The translations under genes were made by a program, and so were the position numbers. This document shows positions 53,461-61,143 of a DNA stretch of 64,000 nucleotides, piece after piece. Below the pieces are notes generated by a model. That model made no database searches, was not told where the DNA came from, and saw nothing but the letters and a program-made list of their open reading frames with translations. Source of the DNA: Paenibacillus woosongensis. GTDB lineage: Bacteria > Bacillota > Bacilli > Paenibacillales > Paenibacillaceae. The stretch's first letter is position 1; each line of letters opens with the position of its first letter. The DNA is taken from positions 2,418,001-2,482,000 of the forward strand of contig NZ_CP126084.1 in assembly GCF_030122845.1 (NCBI RefSeq). Reading direction: 5' to 3'.

Positions 53461-55764
53461 ATGGCGATGGATATTGCAAAAGAGAAAGGCACAGCCAAGG
53501 TGGAACAGCGGGTCGTTTATGAATCAGGTAATGAAATGGCGGCATACGCTGCCCATCAAATCAATTATCATATCATGGGATATTTTCCGATATCTCCATC
53601 CACGGAGATTGCCCAATTTCTCGATTTGATGAAGGCGAACGGACAGCATGACATCAAGCTGATACCTTCTGACGGGGAACATAGCTCTGCGGGGATTTGC
53701 TACGGGGCATCCACGGCGGGAGGCCGGGTCTTCAACGCCACGAGCGCGAACGGGTATATGTACATGCTGGAGCAGATGCCGGTTCAGTCTGGAACCCGAT
53801 TCCCGATGGTCATGAATCTAGTGTGCCGGTCAGTGTCCGGACCGCTGGACATTCACGGCGACCATTCCGACTTGTATTTTGCGCTGAATACGGGGTGGCC
53901 GATCTTAATGTGCCGTGATCCCCAGGCCGTGTACGACATGAATATTATGGCGATCAAGCTGGCGGAAGATCCGGCGGTGAGGCTGCCCGTGCTCGTCGCT
54001 TCGGATGGGTACTTTACCTCGCACCAGAAACGCCGTGTGTATACATTCGCGAACCGCGAGGACGTACAGAAGTTTATCGGCGAACAACCCGCCGGTTTCC
54101 CGCATACACTGGACCGCAACAACCCGATTACCGTCGGCCCATACATGAATGAGCCTGATTATATCAACAACTGCTATCAGCAGTCCCAGGCAATGTACCG
54201 TGCTGAGGACGTGTTTGAACGCATTGCGGGAGAGTACGAGCTGCTGACGGGCAGAAAATACGAAATGCTTGATCTGTATCGGATGGAGGACGCCGAAGTA
54301 GCGGTATTTCTCATGAATTCGGCTTCGGAAATTATCAAAGACGTAGTTGACAGCTTGCGGAGCCAAGGCATCAAGGCGGGTTCGATTGCACCCAACATGA
54401 TTCGACCGTTCCCGCAGCGGCAAATCGCTGAGGCGCTCAAAAACGTAAAGGCGGTTACGGTAGGCGACCGTGCTGATTCTTATGGAGCGCATGGCGGAAA
54501 TATGACGAATGAAATCAAAGCGGCGCTATATACGTATGGCAATACGACAACCCAGGTGGTCAGCCGCGTATATGGTTTGGGCGGGAAGGAATTTTACGCT
54601 GAGGACGGCCATCATTTGTTCTCCTTGGCGATCGAGGCGGCGAAGAAGCAAAAGGTCGACATCCCGTTCGATTATTACGGACATACGCCGGGAGATCCTG
54701 ACAAGGCGCCTAAACGGGTGCTGAACCCGCTTCGCTTCGAGGATTTGAAGACCGGCCTGATTCAGGTAACCAAAAATGAGGAGACCGGGAAGCTGGGCGT
54801 TCGCATACCGCCGCTGCGTGCTTTGACGAAGAAGCCGAAGCGCATTGCGCCAGGGCATGGGGCGTGTCCGGGCTGTGGCATTTTCTCCGGACTGGAGCTG
54901 TTTTTTAAAGGGATCGAAGGCGACATCGTCGCGCTGTTCCATACCGGCTGTGCCATGGTCGTTACAACCGGGTATCCGTACTCCTCACATAAGGCAACCT
55001 ATATCCATAACCTGTTCCAAAACGGGGCCGCAACCTTATCTGGGGTAGTTGAGATGTTCTGGGAGCGCAAGCGCCGGGGAGAGCTAGATCATCTCGGGCT
55101 TCAGGATGATTTCACCTTTGTCATGGTAACCGGCGACGGCGGAATGGATATCGGCATGGGACCGGCCATTGGCGCTGCGCTTCGCAATCATCGGATGATA
55201 ATTATCGAATACGACAATGAAGGGTATATGAACACAGGGGCTCAGCTATCTTATTCAACGCCGCTAGGTCATCGGACTTCAACTTCGAATATTGGCTCGG
55301 TGCAAAAAGGGAAAGTGTTCCATCACAAAGATACGGCGCAGATTATGGCGGCGACGAACATCCCTTACGTATTCACCGGAAGCGAAGCCTATCCGCAGGA
55401 TTTGGTCAAGAAAGCGGCCAAAGCTCAGTGGTATGCTCAGAACGAAGGGCTTGTATATGGTAAAATATTGATAGCATGCCCGCTAAACTGGATCAGCCCT
55501 GATGATGAGGGCACGAACATCGTGGACGCCGCGGTGAATTCCTGCTTTTTCCCGCTCTATGAAGTGGAGCATGGCAGTACGACGGTCACCTACAATCCGG
55601 AGGAGAAGGGCAAACGCGTTCCACTGGTGGATTGGCTCAAGACGATGGGCAAGACCCGCCATCTCACGAAGCCGGAGAACAGTGGAGCATTAGCAGAGTT
55701 CGAGCGCGAAGTGAACCGGAGATGGCAAGTTTTATTGGCGAAGCATGAGCATCCGTATTTGTAG
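53461..55764 (+). CDS. 2-oxoacid:ferredoxin oxidoreductase, alpha-beta fusion
   Basis: A 767-residue ThDP enzyme. The alpha part (about 20-415) has GYFPISPSTEIAQFL and a transketolase-C-like domain; the beta part (about 465-765) has HGACPGCGIFSG cluster cysteines and the ThDP motif TGDGGMDIGMG...YDNEGYMNTG. With the gamma-delta protein it makes a complete two-polypeptide enzyme that decarboxylates a 2-oxoacid to acyl-CoA and reduces ferredoxin. The ATG at 53461 follows AAAGGCGG. A YhdH-type reductase follows after 73 nt and may be co-transcribed. Confidence 0.88.
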   Translation: MAMDIAKEKGTAKVEQRVVYESGNEMAAYAAHQINYHIMGYFPISPSTEIAQFLDLMKANGQHDIKLIPSDGEHSSAGICYGASTAGGRVFNATSANGYMYMLEQMPVQSGTRFPMVMNLVCRSVSGPLDIHGDHSDLYFALNTGWPILMCRDPQAVYDMNIMAIKLAEDPAVRLPVLVASDGYFTSHQKRRVYTFANREDVQKFIGEQPAGFPHTLDRNNPITVGPYMNEPDYINNCYQQSQAMYRAEDVFERIAGEYELLTGRKYEMLDLYRMEDAEVAVFLMNSASEIIKDVVDSLRSQGIKAGSIAPNMIRPFPQRQIAEALKNVKAVTVGDRADSYGAHGGNMTNEIKAALYTYGNTTTQVVSRVYGLGGKEFYAEDGHHLFSLAIEAAKKQKVDIPFDYYGHTPGDPDKAPKRVLNPLRFEDLKTGLIQVTKNEETGKLGVRIPPLRALTKKPKRIAPGHGACPGCGIFSGLELFFKGIEGDIVALFHTGCAMVVTTGYPYSSHKATYIHNLFQNGAATLSGVVEMFWERKRRGELDHLGLQDDFTFVMVTGDGGMDIGMGPAIGAALRNHRMIIIEYDNEGYMNTGAQLSYSTPLGHRTSTSNIGSVQKGKVFHHKDTAQIMAATNIPYVFTGSEAYPQDLVKKAAKAQWYAQNEGLVYGKILIACPLNWISPDDEGTNIVDAAVNSCFFPLYEVEHGSTTVTYNPEEKGKRVPLVDWLKTMGKTRHLTKPENSGALAEFEREVNRRWQVLLAKHEHPYL

Positions 55765-55837
55765 TCTCAAAGACCAAGAATGAAGTATGATAGATGAAGC
55801 AAGAGTTATGAACCAGCGTAACGAAAGGAGGCATCCC

Positions 55838-56845
55838 GTGGGAAAGAAAACTTCATTTCGCGCGTATCGCGTAAATCAGAATGAAGACGGCTTCTCCGCA
55901 GGCGTCGAAACGGTTCAGATTTCCGATTTGCAAGAGAGCGACGTTGAGCTTGAAGTGCACTACTCCAGCGTCAATTACAAGGATGGCCTGGCCAGCAGCC
56001 CAAAGGGCAAGGTGGTCAGCAGCTATCCGCGAATTCTAGGCATCGATTTGGCCGGCAAGGTGATTTCTTCGTCCAGCCCGGATTTTCAGCCGGGAGATGA
56101 GGTGTTGAGCACAGGCTACGGCCTAGGAGTATCTCATGACGGAGGATATGCCGAAATTGCCCGCGTTCCGGCGGATTGGCTCGTCAAGCTGCCCGAGGGG
56201 CTAACCCTCAGGGAAAGCATGGCGCTGGGAACCGCAGGTTTTACCGCTGCCTTATCTGTGGATCGATTGCTCCATAACGGGCTTCAGCCAAGCAGCGGCC
56301 CTGTTCTTGTTCGCGGGGCAACAGGCGGCGTTGGCAGTATTGCCGTGAACATTCTGGGTAAGCTCGGCTTTGAAGTTGTTGCGGCGACCGGAAAGCCTGA
56401 GACGGAAGCCTCCTTGCTTAACTGGGGTGCGTCGTCCGTTATTTCACGGGAGGCGGCTGCCGCGGAGGTTAAGGGCGCGCTAGGCAAGACCCGCTGGGCG
56501 GCTGTCGTCGACCCCGTTGGAGGCGAGGGCCTAGGCGAGATTATGAAAACTGTCAAATATGGCGGTTCGGTGGCGCTGTCTGGTTTGACGGGCGGCGGAA
56601 CCTATGAAGCCTCGGTTTTTCCTTATATTTTGCGGGGCGTTAACTTGCTTGGCATCGATTCCGTGTACTGCGCGCAGGCGAAACGGCTGGAGTTATGGCA
56701 GAAGCTGGCGAGTGAATGGAAGCCAGAGCAACTGCTTCGGGAAGGTGTGACAACCTATAACCTGAACCAGGTGGAGGAAGCATTAGCGACCGTACTGAGC
56801 GGCAGGGCGATAGGCCGTCAAATCATAACTTTGAAATCCGTCTAG
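55838..56845 (+). CDS. YhdH/YhfP-family quinone oxidoreductase-like MDR
   Basis: A zinc-independent medium-chain reductase, 335 residues, close to YhdH/AcuI-type acryloyl-CoA reductases. It has YSSVNYKDGLA (about 43-53), PRILGIDLAGKV, and the NADPH motif GATGGVGSIAVNIL (about 156-169). I use the GTG at 55838, preceded by AAAGGAGG; the frame runs back to 55787 without conservation. It may reduce an acrylyl-type CoA thioester or quinone; its place after the oxidoreductase genes is suggestive but not proof of a link. Confidence 0.87.
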   Translation: MGKKTSFRAYRVNQNEDGFSAGVETVQISDLQESDVELEVHYSSVNYKDGLASSPKGKVVSSYPRILGIDLAGKVISSSSPDFQPGDEVLSTGYGLGVSHDGGYAEIARVPADWLVKLPEGLTLRESMALGTAGFTAALSVDRLLHNGLQPSSGPVLVRGATGGVGSIAVNILGKLGFEVVAATGKPETEASLLNWGASSVISREAAAAEVKGALGKTRWAAVVDPVGGEGLGEIMKTVKYGGSVALSGLTGGGTYEASVFPYILRGVNLLGIDSVYCAQAKRLELWQKLASEWKPEQLLREGVTTYNLNQVEEALATVLSGRAIGRQIITLKSV

Positions 56846-56890
56846 CAATCGTGATTAAATGGATTCTCCGCATTGGAGAGCCAGGGACGC

Positions 56891-56929
56891 AAGGGCAGCT
56901 GCTCAATTGAAGAGCAGCTGCCCTTTTTT
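56891..56929 (+). terminator. Strong terminator after the YhdH gene
   Basis: AAGGGCAGCTGCTC, 7-nt loop, GAGCAGCTGCCCTT, then TTTTT. Perfect 14-bp stem. Confidence 0.95.
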
Positions 56930-57032
56930 AATACAGCTGATTCAATGTGAAGGCTCGTATGAAACCGTCTAGGATGAGACAACCTAATCGTAATTCTAAA
57001 GCTGTTAAAGCGCATGGAAAGAAGGGGTTACG

Positions 57033-57566
57033 ATGAAAAGGCGGAAGGCCGGCCTATATGTCGTTATGCTCATTCTGGGGACGGCGGTTGTAATGGCAGG
57101 ATGCCGGAGCGGCTCGAACCGCATTGCCAAAGAAGAGCTCGACCGCGTGCAGATGAGAACGTACCAGAAGGGAAACCAGAGACAAGCCACGCAGGGAAAA
57201 ACGTTAAACAAAGCGCTGCTTCATCATTTAATCAGCGAGAGCGCCAAACACGGAATTAGGTTGACCAGAGAAACCTATGCTGAAACGCTGGACGGTACGA
57301 TCACCTACAATTACTTAATTGATAGTGATCCTCGCCATTTCGTGATCGTTTATGTTTATCCGTCCGAGGAGAAGCGGATCCGTGAATTGGCTGAAATCTA
57401 TGGCACCGGAGAAATCCGTGCAAAAGCGGCCAATCAGCCCGCAGTCATTGCCACACGCGGCAAAACCGCATTCGTATATGCATCAAATGGGACGCCTGAT
57501 CACAAATATACCGAAAATATGCGAGCCGTGTTCGACGAGTTGCTGAACCGGATAGCTAATCCTTAA
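57033..57566 (+). CDS. Orphan lipoprotein, unknown function
   Basis: A 177-residue predicted lipoprotein: basic start (MKRRK), hydrophobic core and lipobox VMAGC with the acylated Cys at about residue 24. The mature part has a charged N-terminal stretch and a mixed alpha/beta domain (YNYLIDSDPRHFVIVYVYPSE, about 92-112). No spore YhcN/YlaJ signature was found and I do not recognise a family. The ATG at 57033 follows AAAGAAGGGG. It converges with the moaB-type gene, only 5 nt apart. Confidence 0.75.
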   Translation: MKRRKAGLYVVMLILGTAVVMAGCRSGSNRIAKEELDRVQMRTYQKGNQRQATQGKTLNKALLHHLISESAKHGIRLTRETYAETLDGTITYNYLIDSDPRHFVIVYVYPSEEKRIRELAEIYGTGEIRAKAANQPAVIATRGKTAFVYASNGTPDHKYTENMRAVFDELLNRIANP

Positions 57567-57571
57567 TGGGG

Positions 57572-58084
57572 TTACATTTTATTGATTTCGCGCATGACAT
57601 GTCCAAGCTCGGGTATGATGATTCGCTCCATGGCAAGCTTGACAGCAGCCTGAGAGCCGGGCATGGAGAAGACGGCCATATTGCTGATCGTGCCGGCAAT
57701 CGCGCGGCTTAGTATAGCTGCCGAGCCGATATCCTCCGTAAAGCTTAAGTAACGGAAAATTTCACCGAACCCGGGCATTTCTTTATTCAGCAGGCTGCGT
57801 ACCGCTTCATATGTGGTATCCCGGGGCGATATTCCCGTGCCTCCGCTAAGCAGGACCGCTTCGATGCTGCGGTCGGAAGCCGCTTCACGCAGGAGCTGGC
57901 GAATCTGGTCGTATTCGTCTTTGATAATCACGTACTTCACGACCTTGCAGCCGCCGGCTTCCAATAGCTGCCGTATCAATTTCCCGCTGGTGTCATTTTC
58001 GGGAGTCCGGGTATCGGACACGGTCACAATCATGCAGGAAACTTGCCGGGGCGCTTCCTGACGGTGTTGTTCTACGGATTTCAT
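57572..58084 (-). CDS. moaB: MoaB/Mog-type molybdenum cofactor protein
   Basis: A MoaB/Mog domain protein of 170 residues that binds molybdopterin and, in active members, adenylylates it. The motif LSGGTGISPRDTTYEAV (about 82-98) and MPGS (about 145) are characteristic. I use the ATG at 58084 with AAAGGAAA before it; an in-frame ATG at 58129 has no site. No other Mo-cofactor genes are in the window. It is divergent from the cobW-type gene with 160 nt between. Confidence 0.9.
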   Translation of the reverse strand: MKSVEQHRQEAPRQVSCMIVTVSDTRTPENDTSGKLIRQLLEAGGCKVVKYVIIKDEYDQIRQLLREAASDRSIEAVLLSGGTGISPRDTTYEAVRSLLNKEMPGFGEIFRYLSFTEDIGSAAILSRAIAGTISNMAVFSMPGSQAAVKLAMERIIIPELGHVMREINKM

Positions 58085-58244
58085 GTTATCGTTTCCTTTC
58101 GGGTCTGAAATGGTTGAAGGTTGATTCAATAACCTATTTTAACATATTTACCCGGAACTATTCGGCGAATCACAGGTTGCATCCCAAGATGGCTTGGTGT
58201 AAACTCGCTCTCATGGAATGTGAAATGCATATGGGGGTAAGGAG

Positions 58245-59294
58245 ATGTCACAAGCGAAATTGAATCAAGCCACGCCGGTTTACATATTGTCCGGGTTTCT
58301 CGGGAGCGGGAAAACGACGCTGCTGCAGCGGATGCTGTCATACTGGAAAGAGCAAGGCTTAAAACCGGCGATTATCATGAACGAAATTGGCGATATTAAT
58401 TTGGACGGTTTGATTGTCGGAGATGAGGTGCCGATGGCGGAAATGCTTGGGGGATGCATCTGCTGTACGGTTCGGGGAGACCTCAGCGTGCAAATGTTCG
58501 AGCTCATTCGGGATGAGCGGCCGGATGTCATCGTGATCGAGGCTACAGGGGCAGCCAATCCGCTCGAAATATTGGACGCCGTAACCGAAGTTTCCTTAAC
58601 AGCCAAAATCGATATCAAGCCGATGATTACGGTCGTGGATTCGGTTCATTTCCTGGAGCTGCATGCGGCGCAGAAAGGAAAGACCTACCGGCTGATGATG
58701 GAGCAGATTCGCTGCGGTTCCGTTCTGATCGTCAACAAAATCGACAGATTGCAGAGTGGGCAAGTGCAGGAAATCGAGGATTTGCTCCGGCGGTTGAATC
58801 CATATGCGGAGCTTCTGCCCGCCGTTAAATGCGGCGTGAATATCGAACACCTTATGACATTGTATGATGATCTGCAAGGAATTCATGATTATAAAGAACA
58901 TGCGTCATCCTGCAGTCACGGCGTCGGTTGTCAGTGCGGAGAGCATGCTGACAGCAGCACTCATGGACATAGGGAAGCTCATGGGCATGGGCATCTGCAT
59001 CATACTCATGAACACGTCACCGTGTACAGCCATTATTTTCAAGGGCCTGTTAACAGCGAGCAATTCGAGAGCTTCATCGCCGAGCTTCCCCGGGAGGTCT
59101 ACCGGGCCAAAGGCGTGTTGAGCTTCTCCGACACGTCCAGCCGTTTTTTGTTCCAATATGCTTACCGTGAACCGGATTATTTGAAAATAACGCCTCAAGG
59201 CAATGTGCCGGATGTCGTCGTGTTCATTGGCGAGCATTTCGATAAAAACAAGCTGGCAGACCGGCTTCGCGAGCTGGAGGCCTTATCTCTCTGA
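58245..59294 (+). CDS. CobW/ZNG1-family metallochaperone GTPase
   Basis: A G3E P-loop GTPase that delivers metal, most likely zinc, to client enzymes. It has 349 residues: Walker A GFLGSGKT (17-24), the metal-binding CxCC motif at C71-I-C73-C74 (GGCICCTVRGDL), NKID (about 162) and a C-terminal CobW_C domain (about 255-345). Between them (about 215-260) is a His/Cys-rich loop with CSHGVGCQCGEHAD and GHGHLHHTHEH, typical of zinc chaperones. The ATG follows GTAAGGAG. I looked for a Zur box upstream and saw none. A Cys-rich copper protein gene follows after 112 nt. Confidence 0.9.
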   Translation: MSQAKLNQATPVYILSGFLGSGKTTLLQRMLSYWKEQGLKPAIIMNEIGDINLDGLIVGDEVPMAEMLGGCICCTVRGDLSVQMFELIRDERPDVIVIEATGAANPLEILDAVTEVSLTAKIDIKPMITVVDSVHFLELHAAQKGKTYRLMMEQIRCGSVLIVNKIDRLQSGQVQEIEDLLRRLNPYAELLPAVKCGVNIEHLMTLYDDLQGIHDYKEHASSCSHGVGCQCGEHADSSTHGHREAHGHGHLHHTHEHVTVYSHYFQGPVNSEQFESFIAELPREVYRAKGVLSFSDTSSRFLFQYAYREPDYLKITPQGNVPDVVVFIGEHFDKNKLADRLRELEALSL

Positions 59295-59406
59295 GTCCAG
59301 CCACTATTTAGCAGATCGTCCTACTTCGTTTCATTTCACCGTCTTCCTGGTTAGTGTAATAAAGAGTTTGTTCGCGGATACTACATCTTCAGGAGGGAAT
59401 AGGACT

Positions 59407-59742
59407 ATGATTCAGGAAAAATACAGGGAATGCATCCAAGCTTGCCTAGCGTGCATGAATGCATGCAATTACTGCTATGTCTCCAGCTTGAAGGAATACG
59501 ATTTGGCGATGCTGCGGGAATGTATACGGCTTGACCGGGAATGCGCGGAGATCTGTTCTTTTGTTGCAGAAGCGCTATCGCGCAGCACGCCTTTTGCCAA
59601 AGAGCTTTGTGAACTGTGCGCGAAAGCCTGCGACGCTTGCGCAGAGGAATGCGGGAAGCATGAACATCATCACTGCAAGCAATGCGAGCAGTCTTGCCGA
59701 AGATGTGCGGAAATTTGCCGCGGTATGATTACGGCAGCCTAA
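59407..59742 (+). CDS. Four-helix-bundle copper-binding (Csp/DUF326) protein
   Basis: A 111-residue cytosolic protein with 18 cysteines in CxxxC and CxxC spacing along four helices (CLACMNACNYC, CELCAKACDACAEEC, CKQCEQSCRRCAEIC) plus a HEHHH cluster. This is the DUF326/Csp3 family, which stores many Cu(I) ions inside the bundle. No signal peptide, so the cytosolic type. The ATG at 59407 follows AGGAGGG; an in-frame run upstream to 59203 overlaps the cobW gene and is not conserved. It may be co-expressed with the CobW protein. Confidence 0.88.
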   Translation: MIQEKYRECIQACLACMNACNYCYVSSLKEYDLAMLRECIRLDRECAEICSFVAEALSRSTPFAKELCELCAKACDACAEECGKHEHHHCKQCEQSCRRCAEICRGMITAA

Positions 59743-59848
59743 AGCTGGGGGATAAGGCGGGAATCCGTTTAGTTTATCGGTGTATTTTCCTGTAACGTTG
59801 AAACCTTCCGGTCCCCCTTTGCGTCAGAGAGGGCAGAGGTGATGAATA

Positions 59849-60751
59849 ATGATGAATCCAAAATTGAAGCTGACAGCTGCGCTCCTGTTGTCCAGCTCGC
59901 TGCTACTGGCTTCCTCGGCAGCTGCCTTCCAGGACGTCGAGGGAAGGGACGCGGCAATTACGAAGTCTCTGCATGAAAGGGGCATTATCCATGGCATGAC
60001 CAAGGAGAAATTCGCGCCGAAAAGCCAGCTTACCGGGGCGCAGGGTGTGCGAATGATCGTGCAGGCACTGGATTTGAAGGGCAAAAGCAAAGCCAGCCCT
60101 GGCGTAAAAGGCGGTGCGGCGTTCTGGTATTCCGAGTCGCTGCAGATTGCCAAAGACAACGGCATCCAATTGCCTGCGGATTTCAAGCCGAACGAGAAGC
60201 TGAGCCGCGAAGCTTTTGCCAATATGCTGATGCAGGGCGTAGCTGCGACCGGCGATTATCCGGTAATTATGATGTATGTGAACATCGCCGATTCGGATCA
60301 GGTAAATCCGGATTACATGAGCAACATCCAAACGCTGCTGCTGACGAAAATTGCGTCGCTGGATGACGACGGAAAGTTCCACCCCAAAACGCCGATTACC
60401 CGAATTGAAGCCGCCCGCCTTGTATACCAAGCCGCGGAGTTTGTTCGGCAGCATAAGGACAACGTTATTCCGGGCAAAGACGACGACCAGCAGTTGAACC
60501 AGGTTTCTTACCAAACCGTGAAGGTGAATGACCAGGTGAATAAAGTCGTCCTAACCCGGGCGAATCAGCCTCATCCGGGCTATGGCATTGCCGTAGCCAA
60601 AATTGAGTTCAAGGCTAGGACCGCGGTTGTATATTACGAGCTGTTGTCGCCGGACCCTGGCAAGTTCTACCCGCAGGTCATTACGGATTCCAAGACGGAA
60701 ACGTATGTATCCAGCCAATATGAAGTGGTTATTAAACCGCTGAAAAAATAA
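59849..60751 (+). CDS. Secreted S-layer-homology protein with PrcB-like C-terminus
   Basis: A 300-residue exported protein: signal peptide (about 1-27, cut after SSAAA), two to three SLH-like modules (about 28-205, with FQDVEGRDAAITKSLHERGI and FHPKTPITRIEAARLVYQ) that bind cell-wall secondary polymer, then a beta-rich C-terminal domain (about 220-300) reminiscent of the PrcB protease-complex domain. The start is ATG 59849 or 59852 after AGAGGTG. A strong terminator follows. Surface location is inferred from SLH modules; the C-terminal role is unknown. Confidence 0.78.
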   Translation: MMNPKLKLTAALLLSSSLLLASSAAAFQDVEGRDAAITKSLHERGIIHGMTKEKFAPKSQLTGAQGVRMIVQALDLKGKSKASPGVKGGAAFWYSESLQIAKDNGIQLPADFKPNEKLSREAFANMLMQGVAATGDYPVIMMYVNIADSDQVNPDYMSNIQTLLLTKIASLDDDGKFHPKTPITRIEAARLVYQAAEFVRQHKDNVIPGKDDDQQLNQVSYQTVKVNDQVNKVVLTRANQPHPGYGIAVAKIEFKARTAVVYYELLSPDPGKFYPQVITDSKTETYVSSQYEVVIKPLKK

Positions 60752-60803
60752 AAAAGGGGCAGCCCTAAGCCATTTTCGATGGCTCGGGGCTGCCCTTATT
60801 TTT
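60752..60803 (+). terminator. SLH gene terminator
   Basis: Long stem GGGCAGCCC.AGCCAT with ATGGCT.GGGCTGCCC, preceded by an A run and followed by TTATTTTT. Confidence 0.9.
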
Positions 60804-60837
60804 AGATGATTGATTCGGAGATAGTGAAACGTGTATA

Positions 60838-60859
60838 GATGTAACATGGATGTAACATG
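60838..60859 (+). repeat. 11-bp tandem direct repeat
   Basis: GATGTAACATG occurs twice in succession (60838-60848 and 60849-60859), just before the 180-bp element. Confidence 0.85.
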
Positions 60860-60867
60860 AATCAAAA

Positions 60868-61047
60868 CCTAACGGACCTGAGGAAGCCTCGATGTTCGTA
60901 TCACGGTGGCGCTAACGAACCTTGGTAGCCCTATTGGCCTCATAACCACGCCAAGGTAACGCATTTGAGCCAAATAGCGGCATATAGATTCGTTACAACT
61001 GGTACTATGCCGAAAATGAGGGATTAGCGTGCTCAAGATTCGTTAGG
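60868..61047. repeat. 180-bp intergenic element with terminal inverted repeats
   Basis: The interval is bounded by CCTAACG (60868-60874) and CGTTAGG (61041-61047). Internal echoes of the same motif occur in both directions: TTCGTA (about 60895), TAACGAACC (about 60914), GTAACGC (about 60956), GATTCGTTAC (about 60990) and GATTCGTTAGG (61037-61047). No reading frame with a ribosome site. It has the look of a small dispersed or MITE-like repeat; copies elsewhere cannot be checked here. Confidence 0.6.
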
Positions 61048-61143
61048 CGAAGCCGCCTTCTATTGATGCAGATCCCAGTGAGTTTACCGGCAGGTTAGGG
61101 CAGGTAGATCAGGTCAGTTTTACTCAGCTTAAGCCAGATTAGA

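Noticed and set aside
58085..58244. Zur box in front of the CobW gene
   Set aside because: No TCGTAAT-type inverted repeat is visible in the divergent region.
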